From Notospermus geniculatus (lineage: Eukaryota > Nemertea > Pilidiophora > Heteronemertea > Lineidae): a DNA stretch of 64,000 nt. The stretch is from the NCBI GenBank assembly GCA_002633025.1, contig NMRB01000050.1:745527-809526 (forward strand), read 5' to 3'. Each line of letters opens with the position of its first letter. Position 1 is the first letter of the stretch. Shown piece by piece: positions 45,501 through 57,185 of this stretch. Both the position numbers and the translations under genes were made by a program. The notes beneath the pieces were generated by a model. That model made no database searches. It worked only from the letters and a program-made list of their open reading frames with translations, and was not told the DNA's origin.

Positions 45501-48500
45501 GCTGTCAGAAACAGAAAAGCTGTATGCCAGGGACTGGCTGGGAGTAACAGAGCTAACCCAGCACTCGCCACCACCAGTCTACATGCACGGTTTCACCAGT
45601 AACCCAAACACTGCCACCGAACCCGAGGTGTAGGAGAAAGTCCGACGGCATATCCAAAATCTAACGATGATCTACAACATTGATCTACAAAAGCTTGCTG
45701 CCTTCTTGTAGACAACAAAAGCAGGCCGCAATGAAGCTCCCTGGCGTAAGGCCGACATCTGAGATCAGTGATCAAGATGAACTCGAAGGAGCATTGTTTG
45801 AGAAGCGAAGGAGACATTGAAAGCGTGAATGATCCAAATCTGGATGACGTCTCAACGTCGCACAGAAGCCTCTTAAATCACAACACGTAATTTCATAACA
45901 GTTTGGTGAGTTACCCTCGGCAGAGGCAAGGCATCAGTTCAGGATTCAGGCCATTTGGAAAAACTTGTCCCTAGGGTACACAGCGTAGGTGAACATCTAC
46001 TTGTATGCCAACTAACACACCTGAGACTAGGTCTACAAGGCATTCTTATGGAGAACAGGCTGTAGCCAAGAAGCTTTTTAGGGCAACATTTCATTACAAA
46101 TCATAATGAAATTGGTGCCAGTCCTTATTTCTTTAAGTACTGGTTATTCCGACTCCACACCTTTCATTATGATATCAAAGGAGTTGTTGGGATGAAATGT
46201 GAGCTAGTGCAAGACAAACAGGTTCAGGAAAATGGAGCAGTGATGTTTAATATAAGAAAACCCACATACATGTTAGCGGCATCAGTTGGGTAACAGAGGA
46301 AGTAAAGGTTATAATAGGTCGGAATTAGGAATTTTAGGCCAATTCATTGATATGTAGTGTGCAAAAACCATGTTGGGTTTTGTGTCTTTTGAGGAATGAC
46401 AAACATGACAAAGTGAAGGCCCCGAGGGTTAGACATGGCACGAGGCTCGAAGCAGGAAGGCCAGACACCAGGTTCGGGACCCACTGCCTATGATGTGTTC
46501 TGTTTAAGCTAACAAAGAAACCATTGACTTAAAGCAGATCTCTGATGCAAAGGTGATATTCCAGTATCCACTGGCATTTCAGTGATTATACTGTCAGTAT
46601 AATTCCTCCAAGAGTGATGTTAGTTCCCCAGTACAACATGGGTCTTCATGGACAATGATTCAAACGGTTGATTTTGCTGAGTCAGAAGGAGTTTGGATGG
46701 AATTTTCTTGTATTCCAAATGGGAGCTTCTCTCATGGACATCATTCAGAGATCATAGGCCTCTAAGTCAATGGTTAATTCTATGACATTAGCACAGCAGG
46801 TTAGCACATCCGACACTAGTACCTTATCAAACTTATACAAGTGGTGTCGCTCCTGTAGGAGTGGTGACGACGTAGGGTTGACACCGAGCTCGATATGAAC
46901 CTTCTCCGGGGACGAACGTCCAGACGGAGGCTACAGGTGGAAACAAGGTGAGATGTGAAACTTTCGGCCAGTCTCGATGTTCTTGTTTTGTTTAACTGAG
47001 CAGGCATCGTATCTTATTTGTATCATGTTACTACCAGAGTCTCAAGTTCTAAACTCACTCAGTAGCATACATGTTATCATTGTTACACAAAAGCAGGGTG
47101 ATTCTGTCGATGGAATTATACATACTGTGAACAATTGTTGACGATACTTACATCTTTGTTAAATCCTTCATTGTCCACACCACCGCCTTCAACCTCGTTC
47201 CCATTCTTCCACCGCACATCACCATTTGGCAGCTTGGATTTTAGTATCTCCAGATTCCGTGAGTGGCGCACCCGGTCTTTCATCTCTTTTGGATATGGCG
47301 TTGTTGTGCGAGGATGTGTATCCTGGGGAGAGAAACAAAACAAAAATGACACAGACTAGGGGCGCACACCATCCTAGGTCAACCGTTTTCATCGCAAATG
47401 ATTCTACATCATTGAATGAGACTTTATGAAAACGCAGGGCCATATTCGACTCACCTCAGAGTCCTCGACTCCCTCAAACTGTATCTGCATCCTCCTGGCC
47501 CTTTCCTCGTCCCACATAGATGCATGGAAGCTGTCACCATCACTCACAGCCTCCGCATCGTGATCAATCGGTTGCTGTGGCAACAAATAACATGTCAGAG
47601 TCCGTTTCCCCGTGTCCCGGTCCACCTCCGTCTGTAGCGGTATCAGGGGCTGAGCCTGGTTCTCTGACAGCCATAATGCTTGTATCTGTTTTAGTTTTGT
47701 GAAGCTGAAGGGAAGACAGATCAGTTGGTTCTCGCTGACGTTGAGCACTCGAAGTCGTGGGATCCGCCCGAGTTCGTCCGGGAGGTACTGGAGTTTGTTA
47801 CAGCGTAATGATAACACTGTGAGTCCGCTACAGCTGCCAAGCTGGAAATAGAAAACCAACCATTCAGAGACGATAACGTTTCCTACCCTTGCAATGACTG
47901 AATCTTATCTCACAGAGGCCAAAATATATAGAACTGGGCAATTCAGGGCTGAACATTGGCATCCTTGCGAGGGTGGTGTCCTCCAGGCAGAGGTGTCCGC
48001 TGAGTATGCATACCTCACATGGCAGCTCTTCCAGGAAATTCTCATCCGCATACAGTGTGCGTAGATGGCGTAGAAGTCCAATTGATGGCGGTAACTCATC
48101 GAGATCGTTGGCGCCAATATTGAGCTCGGATAATGAAACCAATCTGCAAAGAGAAAGAATAACATCTATTACGTTTTAGTCATACTCTCTCTCTCTCTTC
48201 ATCTCTCTCTTTATTCAGTGGCAATGGAACAAAATGTTTATTATTCACATGACTTACCCTCCTATAGAGAATGGCAGTGATGAAAGCTGGTTGTCATCGA
48301 CTTTCAGAGTTGTGAGGTTACTCAGGCGACCTGGAGAAAAAGAGTCTCAAAATGAAAGAACTGAAAACTCCAATGTTGAAGAGAATTGACCAACTTGTTG
48401 AGATGGTATTTCTTTCTTTGAGAACTTGTGGGAGAATACATCAGCATGAGAACGAACACACAGGCACAGATATGAACTCAGCTGACACGGTACATCCATC

Positions 48501-51500
48501 ACACCTGGAGCAGCAGAGGCAGCGAGGCTCCATGCCATCGCAACACAGCAGTGGATTCAAAACCTACGATCTCCTGGAAGGGAGCCAGACACCACAACTG
48601 AAGTATAGTATGCTACTTACCAATCGTTTCTGGCAATTCCTTGAGCATATTGGTGGAGAGATGGAGATCAGACAGTGATACACATCCCTCGATCTCAGCA
48701 GGGACACCCTCAACCCTGTTCTTGGACGCATCGAAATACATCAGCTGCTTCAAGTTACCAATACTCTAGAACCAAACGAGGGAGATATTTAGGATGCACG
48801 GCACGGTACTTTGGAGAATTTGGTGCCCTTGGCGGAGAGGCATCCACAAACAGAGTTTCAGTTGCATCTGGTTCAAATTATGCCAACATTTAAACTTGAA
48901 GACTCTACAGAGAGACTTTGCAAGTTTAGCAGAAACTCACTGAGTGTCTTCCAGGAGTCTGCATGGGATTTTGTAGCCTCCAAGAAACAAACTAAGTGTC
49001 AAATCACTGAATTTTGAACCAAAGTAGTGCAAAATGACTTTACCTGAGGTAGGGTTGAGATCTGGTTACTATCACACCACAGTTCAAGGAGGGCTGGCAT
49101 GCTGCCGACAACATCAGGCTGAAAGAGAAGAAACAATAACTAAGTACAATAGAGCAATTGGTTTAAGAACACGGCAATCAGGCAGTCAGCCAATTTGGTC
49201 ACATCGGTTCATTTTCACCTCTGTAATGAGCACACCTGTCAGTTAAGGACAGCACCTGGCAGTCCCAAAGATGTCCTAGGTTCCACCATAATGAATGGCT
49301 ATAAAATGTATGCTAATTCTTACCAATTCTGTGAAGTCATTATTGCCAATATCCAAACGTTCCAGCTCCGTCAGCCTTGCCATCGACCGCGGCAACTGCT
49401 TCAGATGGTTCTCGCGGACTTCTAGGATCTTCAGCTTCGATAATCGGCCAAAATTTCCCGGCAGGTAGTCGAGGAATGTATCGTTGAGGTAAAGTTCAGA
49501 AAGACTCAGCAGTTGGGTGAAGCCATCGGGTAACCTGAAGTAAACGGCAAAGTTATGTCGTAACATGGATGTAACAAGGATGGTGATGGATAAGAAACAA
49601 CGGGTTAATACTAAATGTGAGAAGGCCTGAAGGCGTCAAATCACATAAAAGACACATTCAGGATATCATTTTTTTACTCTCATTGTCAAAATTTCAATAC
49701 AAGGCCTTGTTGAGTATATTAGTAAACACGATGATGTCAACAAGATGTAGGTATTTTGCTGTGGAATGCTCAGTAGAATGAGGTCACTGCATGCAGTGTA
49801 TAGAATTAACACAAAAGCCGTGGTGTACAGACACACTTCAGATGTGCACACAAACCCACACACTCTCATGCAATGCTGACACACACTCCCTACTCCACCT
49901 AGTTACTGGATATGTGTGAGGAGAGTTGCGCCACATGTCACTTTAGAGTCCTCCAAGCTGGCATGGCTGGACCTGATGGTAGCCTGTCGAGGCTCACACT
50001 AGGGCTAGTAAAGTTCATTGACTTACTTTCCAAGAGGATTGACACTGGCTTCTATAAACCTGAGATGTTTGCAGCCTTTGATATTGTCAGGGAGGTCAAC
50101 TATGCCTGAAATGACAGATATTAAAGCGATGTTCAGTTTCAGAATACCAGCTACAGCGGCTCTGATCGTAATCATGATCTGATCACCATACTTCACCAAC
50201 ACTTCATTCAGAATCAAGGAAAAGCTCCGCTCAAGGTGTCCATGAAGGAACTTTGCCCAAGTCACCATTGAAGGTTGATTTCTTACAGGGAATCCAGGCT
50301 TGTGATTCTGTTTACCTCCTCAAGTTCGGATATGCCAGGGACCCCACGTTCTCAGTGTTTTCAACTCCCCACCCACGGGCATTAATTATGCATGAGCACA
50401 GAAATTCATACGCGAGTGAGATATGGAATATATTAGCCACCTCTGATATATCGTGTTATAACAGATTCCACGCCTCACCCAGGTTACCGAGCCCCAGATC
50501 TCGCCAGGATTCCAACTCAAATACTCATGAATTTATAATTCCTTACAATCAAAACAATGCGCGCTGTGTAACATTTCCCAATCAGAACTCGCGGCATTAA
50601 ATGAACTGATTTTGCTCTGAGCGTCAGCTTCATAATGGCTGTCAAATATACGAACAATGAGAATATAAACAAACCGCTTGCCTCATAATACGATCGCTCA
50701 ATAAAAATACCAATAAGCTGCAGATCCGCACAAAATAGAAAACAATATCGATCGCATTCTCTAATGACGTTGATGAATTATGTTCTCTAGCCAGAGAATA
50801 ACTCATTAAGTGTCAGTTAATGGCAAAGTGTGGTGTTGCTACAGGCCCATCCGGTAAACTGGCACTCAAATGTAACGAGTCTCGTGTAAGGTGATTTATT
50901 CCCACACAGAGCCGAGTAAAAATGCCTTTCACGGTATTGACTAAGCTTGGATTTCTTATCTGTAATGCAGGATTAGGAGCAGACGACAGTCATAGGCCTG
51001 ATCTGCCCGGTGGGCAGGCACCAGGACACAAGAAGTCCGATAAATTGTTCGTCAAGGTTTCTCACCGGCTCTGGTGGAGAGGCAGAGATGCCCATGTGCT
51101 AAGCCCAGGTAGTTTAAGTAAGGAGAGAGATGAAAAGACACTGGTTGAGAGGAAGATGCCTTTGCCAAAGACCCGGGCCTAGGCCTTGGCAGTACCAAAA
51201 CAGGGATTGAAATCTGAATTTCTCAGTTCATTTTGTTCAGTAGACCTCAATAATATCACATTCCTTACAATAATTTATAGCCATCTATTACGACAACAGG
51301 CTAGGCCACCTATCAAAATGAAAAGATAGTGTTTCGTTTGCGATCAGTGCATTTCAATGTGGTAAATGATCCGTGGGAATTCTTTGTGTACACCACTGAG
51401 AACCAGGAAATTTCTGGGAATTTTGCTTTGTATGTCAAAGGTACATTAGTGTTTATGTGCACACTTCATTCAAGTCGACATAAACTTGTCGTCTGTTTGA

Positions 51501-52976
51501 GAATACTTCGTGTTCATTCTTGACTTTGCTGTCAACATGGTCTCGTAATGTGTACATTTATGACAACATTCTTAACATAATCCCACGAATTATAAGTAAT
51601 GAATCAATTTGCCAAGAAGTTGGGTTTAAACTTGCTTCATAATCCTCCACTTTTGAACATTCTATGGACATCGTACTGCAGTAAGAGCTGGGCCCAGCTC
51701 TTGAGATAACATCATGCTACCAATGATGGCGTGAGACAGCATTTGGGGCGGTTTGGCTGCTCGTCATGTTTGGATGTGCTCTCAGCCCCCTCCTATACCT
51801 TGTTTCAAAATCCTCTCCAGCAATTATACAGTCTGTTCCTTACCATTTTTACTGAAATCAATCTCCTCCAGATTAATAAGACTAGCTATTGCGGGCGGAA
51901 TGGATTGGACTTCGTTATCACTGAGGCAAAGTTTACGTATCCCGTGGCAGTAGAAGAGTTCCTGGAAACAGAGCAGAATATTAGGATGACACACTGTAAA
52001 CTTGATGGCAAACTGATGCCACATTATTCATGACTGACAGAGTAGTACAGCCCTACAGTGGTGGAATGCTAAGAATTTAAGTGGGAGGACGGTTCCTTGA
52101 AGTGATGGGTGTACACTACATTATAATGTACTTGGTACCACATGATAGAGCTATTACTTCAATCAGCTGTCCTCCTACTGCTTCCAAGTGGAGATCTGGG
52201 CCGACCGCACAAAAAGTCCGATAGTGCTACCGGCACCTATCGGCAGTTAGTTACAACGCATTTTCCTATTACGGTAACTAAACCTCCGATAGACACCAAA
52301 AGCACTATCGGAGTTTCTGTGTGATCGGCCCTGCTTTTCACCATTTTGGGGCCAAATATCTGAACATCACAGGTGTGCGGTCCAGTACATGGCGACGTAT
52401 GGGCAAATATCTTGGCAAACATTCCACAGAATTCCCTCGAAATCACTTGTAGTTAGTGCTTGACCCATAATTGCAGGACAAACATCTTCGAGTGGAACAG
52501 TCCTTGCCAAAGACAAAGAACCCGCAGAAAAGTCTTGGGGTGTTCATGTCAGGACACAGATATAGGATGAAGACATCCTCATTTGTTAGTACATGGGGAC
52601 AATTTTTTACTTGGGTGCTCCTTTGAGTGTGCAGGTGTTGAGGCTCTTGAGGGCCAAGATGCCGTTCAGGCCGGGATTGGACACGAATCACAGTGCCTGC
52701 TAACCATGAGGCATGTGAGATTGAGTTGACCTGACACATGGATTTGTCTTCAGGACTTGATATCATCCACATAGCAAACACCAATGTAGGCCTATCGTTA
52801 GCTTTTCTACTTACCCGTGGTAAATCTCTGATCTGATTTGAATCAACGAATAGTTCCTCGAGCGTTCTCTCCCACGCAAACACCTCATTCGGGACTTGGC
52901 TCAGGCTGCTATGGCGATAGTCCAAGGTCCGCACCTCCTGGACGGGCTGGCGGAAGCAGGCACAGAACTTGGCCAT
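41957..52976 (-). CDS. ERBIN/LRRC7: LAP-family LRR-PDZ scaffold, ERBIN/LRRC7 (Lap1) type (17 exons, 1335 aa)
   Basis: Cortical scaffold of epithelial basolateral or postsynaptic membranes. Minus-strand exons in order: 52815-52976, 51844-51961, 50027-50105, 49324-49534, 49044-49118, 48621-48765, 48258-48330, 48014-48143, 47455-47841, 47152-47322, 46823-46930, 45232-45388, 43918-45116, 43203-43650, 42747-43015, 42356-42523, 41957-42064. All junctions are GT-AG and phases agree over 4008 nt to a TAA. Order of parts: N-terminal CxC (Cys5, Cys7), LRR block (about 18-410), LAP-specific segment, long disordered region with Lys/Glu-rich, His-rich and Pro-rich parts, and one C-terminal PDZ (about 1245-1333, GLGF at 1254-1257). 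One PDZ separates it from Scribble. Invertebrates usually have a single co-orthologue of ERBIN and LRRC7, so the symbol marks the family. The start exon has an acceptor 2 nt before ATG, so 5' UTR exons lie upstream. Confidence 0.94.
42215..42335 (+). mobile_element. tRNA-derived SINE in the last intron of the LAP gene
   Basis: A-box tggtgcaatgg (42224-42234) and B-box ggttcgatcc (42266-42275), then 'cttcatgtgatagagagggc', closely matching the SINE at 2697-2835. It sits about 20 bases from the donor of exon 16, opposite in orientation to the gene. Confidence 0.75.
42626..42690. repeat. Perfect 31-bp-arm palindrome with 3-nt loop
   Basis: Arms 42626-42656 and 42660-42690 are exact complements (start agttggctctctatgggtaa), separated by aat. 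A second near-perfect palindrome (cataactttcta...tagaaagttatg) lies next to it at 42587-42611. Both are in the intron between LAP exons 15 and 16. Confidence 0.95.
43918..45116 (-). CDS. ERBIN/LRRC7: Large disordered exon of the LAP protein (exon 13)
   Basis: Encodes about residues 606-1005. In order: Lys/Glu/Asp-rich start ([17 protein letters not shown]), Ser/Thr-rich stretch, a His-rich tract ([18 protein letters not shown]), then tandem six-residue repeats of type Y-x-S-(D/E)-x-G ([37 protein letters not shown]), a proline-rich SH3-type ligand ([12 protein letters not shown]) and basic segments. No folded domain expected. Vertebrate homologues also have a long disordered linker here; I do not recall the Tyr repeat from them. 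Confidence 0.92.
46823..46930 (-). CDS. ERBIN/LRRC7: Candidate 36-codon cassette exon of the LAP gene (exon 11)
   Basis: Open in frame, starting [16 protein letters not shown] and ending HHLYKFDK, with a fair acceptor (cacctgtag) and donor (gtacta). It has a whole number of codons and phase 0 on both sides, so skipping it keeps the frame; it may be alternatively spliced. No homology support is visible, so it is the least certain exon of the model. Confidence 0.6.
47455..52976 (-). CDS. ERBIN/LRRC7: N-terminal LRR part of the LAP protein (exons 1-9)
   Basis: Nine exons encode the start [10 protein letters not shown], consecutive 23-residue LRRs of the L-xx-LP type (for example [54 protein letters not shown]) and the conserved LAP segment around [17 protein letters not shown] and the WDEERARR helix. 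Similarity to ERBIN and densin is clear in every exon. The CxC near the start corresponds to the cysteine pair that is palmitoylated in ERBIN. Confidence 0.95.
52196..52333. mobile_element. 138-bp MITE in LAP intron 1
   Basis: Imperfect inverted ends: 'ctgggccgaccgcacaaaaa' onward versus the complement ending 'tgtgtgatcggccctg', pairing over about 31 bases with several mismatches and meeting at 'ccgatagtgct'/'agcactatcgg'. No clear target duplication. Confidence 0.7.
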
Positions 52977-52978
52977 CA

Positions 52979-55900
52979 CTGAAATGGACAAGGGAGATCG
53001 GCCATCAGGAAATAGTGTGGCTGCAAATGGTGGTCAAATCATTTTGTGGCTCATCAGGCCCCAGTCCATCCTGCTAGTTTTGAAACGTATATGTAAGTAG
53101 CCAGTGGGACAAACTCGGCCAGTTCAGCTCACACTCTAGAGGTGGCATTTCGAGCCAGATCAATCGGTGCCCGCTTACAATAGGCCTACTGAGCTTCTCA
53201 ATGATTCCGACGTCACAACAAAAAACTCCCTGCAGCAGGTAACCATGGTAATGAAATACAACAAGGGATTCATTGATGAGTACAATGTTTACCCTTAAGG
53301 TTGCAAAAAAATGCCGAGTTTGTTTGTTCCATGTATTTTGTATTGGATGGAAATTCTGGGTCATGTCATCGCCTTGGGGCTCAGTGAAGTGTCAACCATT
53401 GAATGTGAAATACAAGTCTCGCACAGAGAAACGCAAGGGAAAACCAAGATTTGACTGGGTATTATCAAAACTTGCTATCTATTTTTGGTAGCCTATTATA
53501 GAGGACAACAGATGTTTTTAAGTATGATGAACAGATGGGTAGAGCTGCTCCTAAAGTACACTGTTCTGATGAAGTCGCATATAACTGGACTACCAAAGTA
53601 TAGTGAATTATTCATCACTGGCACCTGTTATTTGACCAAGTCGCTTCCTCCATTCCATACGTGGTTTTTCACAGCTTAAAGGCCATGACTTTACTACAGA
53701 AGGCACAGTGACGTGATGCGGCCACGAAAATTTTTTTTCTATGTATTTCCATTTGACATTCACTTTGCCCCGTGGATTGGTCAATGGACAATACATAGAC
53801 AGCGAACTTCTTTTGCAGATGCCATGCCTACTGTAACTTTCATTACAAACTCCTCAGTGCCTGCACCCACAACCCAACACAGTGACAGTCACACCTAAGT
53901 CAAACCTGACCCCTCTCTCACTCAGTGCTGATGCATCTGTTTTGAATCAGTGTTTTGAATCAGTCATGTCTGTCAGTCATCAGTCATGTCAGTCGAATCA
54001 TCAGTCATGTCAGTCATGTCTTTGAATCAGTCAATCAGTCACTGTTTTGAATCAGTCATGTCTGTTAACATTACTACACCAATGCCCAATTAGGGCCACA
54101 TGAATCTTGCAACCTGAACCAAACCTTTCAGATCAAGGGTCCAAAACCCTCGTCAACTGAAAGGGAGAGAGGCATCCCAAAGGGTCATTAAATAACCCAC
54201 CCTCCTGGATACGTCCACTTTTATCATCGCAGCCTCCATCTGCAGTGAGATGGAGCTAAGGATAGGATGACAGAATGGACCCCAGTAGGGGGTACCAACG
54301 ACCTTTATCCTAATAAGGGACCAAAATACCCCGGTGCAGGGTAACTATGCTGGACGTGTTCTCTGTATCCCTTGAGGGTGGCTAGAGGTAGCAGGCCATG
54401 AAATGGCTGCTGAATGGAGTGGACAGTCTGTCACATTGTTAGCTAAGGAGTCTATTTTACACTCCATTGATGATGTCTTCATTGAGATTTGAGTGGATAA
54501 AGCTGTGTGCTCAGCTCAGTATCAACTTCAGATCAGTCAGACCACGGTTCATTGAAGTAAAAGAGATACTACTTTGGAAATCCTACATATCCCAAGAAGC
54601 GAACCTGCCCTACATCATTGCAAGGTAGAGTTACTTTAGTACCGCATGTTCATGTGGTGATGCATCACGGATGCTGGTACATGCATTGCCGTGTTGGCAA
54701 TGGTCAAAGTCCAGGATGCAGTAAGTCTACGACGCAAGGATACACTGAGATGCCAGGCCTCAATACTGCAAAACGTATCTCAATACTGCAAAACGTATTG
54801 GAAGTGTAGGCCCTGATAGAGCATATCATCACTGAGAATCCCCTGAGGTCCTGCCTTGAGTTTGTTTTCTTAATACAAACAGCCCACAACAGACGTTATT
54901 ACTCTTTGTGACAGATTATTCCCTATAAAGCAAGTTCAGCGTGAAGTGAGACACAAAAACATATCATCATTTTTTAACAACCTGCAAAGCAAAATCCTTC
55001 ATGGAAAATTGGACTTGAATAGCGTATCATTAGCATGGACAAAGGACCTAATGAAGCAGAACACAAGTGCTGAAGTACAGTAATCAGTCTATAATGACAA
55101 GGACAATGTTAATACATATGGGGCTTTATTTTGTTTGACAGAGTTCCTCCTATGCGTATTATGGTTCTTTGTCATTGAGTTGCATGATGAACCCTGTCCC
55201 TGTTCATATTCAAGGAGAAAATTACAAGGGTATAAAGGGTTTGAGTCCCTGATAAGGATGAAATGAGGGTCACATAGAGTGGAGATCGATAACGTGGCCT
55301 TTGTTTGAAGTGGAATGGCACAATTGACCAGTCTGTGGTTTTGAGCGACACTGGTCCCATGCTCTGTACAGATTGCAAGAAGGCAAGGCTCAGAAATAAG
55401 GCTCACGAACTTACCAACGTTCCACCTCCTATGGCGATCAGTGGTTCTTAGCACTTCCTCCCTTCGTCACTGCACACACTAACATTGACTACATCGTGCA
55501 CGTCAGGGGTGATCCGTACCCGAATTACAATGCCTGAAAAGGCCCCAGTCATAGTTTGATCTCCACCGATTTGTGGTTTATGTCCTTAGTATATTGACAC
55601 TCCTCAACCATGTCAAACATTTATACTGTGATAGTATACATATTCTACATACTATGACTGAGTATTTGGATGGCACAGTGCGACTGTCTTTTACATTGTC
55701 ATGGCCAATATTTTATTAGTGGTTTTATAGGTGTTAACAATGTTTATGGCTAAGATAAGAAAATATTGAGGAACCTCCCTTTAGCATGCAGACATACGGG
55801 GAGGGCACCTTGACTTTATTGGACATCTAAATGTGCAGCATTATCAAAATCTTGCAACAGAAGTGTGAGACATGCCCCGGAATATTATTATAATTCTCTG

Positions 55901-57055
55901 CACATGAAGCTAACACTTGCCCAAACAGTAAGTTTCAACAGCATGAAGTGAACCCTTGATAGAAACGAACAATCCATGAGCAGTCCTGACTCCTAGGCCT
56001 AGAGTTCGGAAAACAACAGGATGTCACAACAACTTGTGAATTAGCTTGAATTGTCAACCACTTGACAGAGCTACTCACCTGATATTTTTGTCCTGAAGGT
56101 TCTTATCCTAATTAGTTTATGGTTCGTTTCTCATAAATCCATAGAAAGAAGATACCAAATCCAAGAAAGTATGGAGAATTATTACCATTGCCCTCATAAT
56201 TCTCAGAAATGCCAAGTTTACAATACCGGTAAGTTATATGTCGCAGTACTTCGGCCTGAAGGAGTAATGTTCCAGTGGAGACGTATTATAGTAATCCCAC
56301 AAGATAATTTGGACCTCGAGCTCCAATATCCAACTGACTGGCCAACTCGAAGTGAACACTCAACGCCACACGTCAAAGACGAGAGCAAGAAATGACCAAC
56401 ACTAGCCAACCGAACTGCAAATTTAACTGAATGGGCAAGCTAATCGTGTAGATCTCTGAGATCAGTTTATTCACAGCCTATTCTAAACACAGGCCACAGG
56501 AGATCAGTCTTCACGCACAATGACATCAAGACAATACAACCGGGCTTGTTTTCACTCATGTTTACTCGCTGGTTTAATACCCTTTCAGACGACAAAATCG
56601 CCACGGTACTTGAACATGTTTTAACGCTTTCCTCTCTAGCGTCCATACAGTGCTGCAGGAAACAGCCTGAGACACACCAGCAAACAAAGGGCTGGATATG
56701 ACATGTATGATATGAAGGTGAAAAATTTAATAGTCCCTCTCAACGGAACGTCTCACAGGACAAAGAATAACACTAGTACTGCTTTCAACAATACCCCAAA
56801 ACAACCAAGTTCAAGCCTATTTTATAGCTTTTGCAGGGACTTTGTTTCTTTTAAGTTAAAAAAACTCCCGAACACAGCCAATCTGTTTGTTTAGAAAATA
56901 ATAGTGAATTGTGTGCTGAGGGTTGTTGTGGGTATGTGACAGCCCGGGTCACCAAAAACCAGAGCATATTCCAGTCCAACGCCATCTCTTCTAATCTTAG
57001 GCTAGCTGGCGGGCTACAAGAGTCACAACAATGGGCAAATGCAGGAGGAAACCAG
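52979..57055. other. Upstream of the LAP coding start; no coding sequence recognised
   Basis: The LAP start exon has a splice acceptor directly before its ATG, so non-coding first exon(s) must lie further right. One possible donor on the minus strand is at about 55414-55419 (gttg|gtaagttc), but nothing else supports an exon there. Several short frames on both strands show no domain. Confidence 0.4.
53940..54066 (+). repeat. Short tandem array of 'gaatcagtcatgtc'
   Basis: Irregular direct repeats of 'tttgaatcagt', 'cagtcatgtc' and 'agtcat' over about 125 bases. Confidence 0.88.
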
Positions 57056-57185
57056 AGCCACCAGAATCATTCTCATGTCAACAGTGAGAATTCCCCTTCC
57101 CTCATGTGAAGGAAAGACTGGGAATCAAACCTTGAACATCAGCGCTGTTTTCACAACAGCACTCTCACAACCCGATCCCTAAAAA
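57000..57185 (-). mobile_element. SINE remnant, minus strand
   Basis: On the minus strand a B-box-like ggtttgattcc (57121-57131) is followed by 'cttcacatgag' and then 'tctggtttcctcctgc', resembling the tail of the SINE at 2697-2835 ('ttcatgtgag', 'tccagttttctcct'). The A-box half is degenerate. Confidence 0.55.

Noticed and set aside
55089-55454. 121-codon minus-strand frame starting MLRTTDRHRRWNVG, as an alternative LAP first exon
   Set aside because: A donor-like site follows Gly14, but the LAP start exon already has a conserved-looking start (CxC then LRR) and nothing links the two. Only mentioned as a weak non-coding exon candidate.
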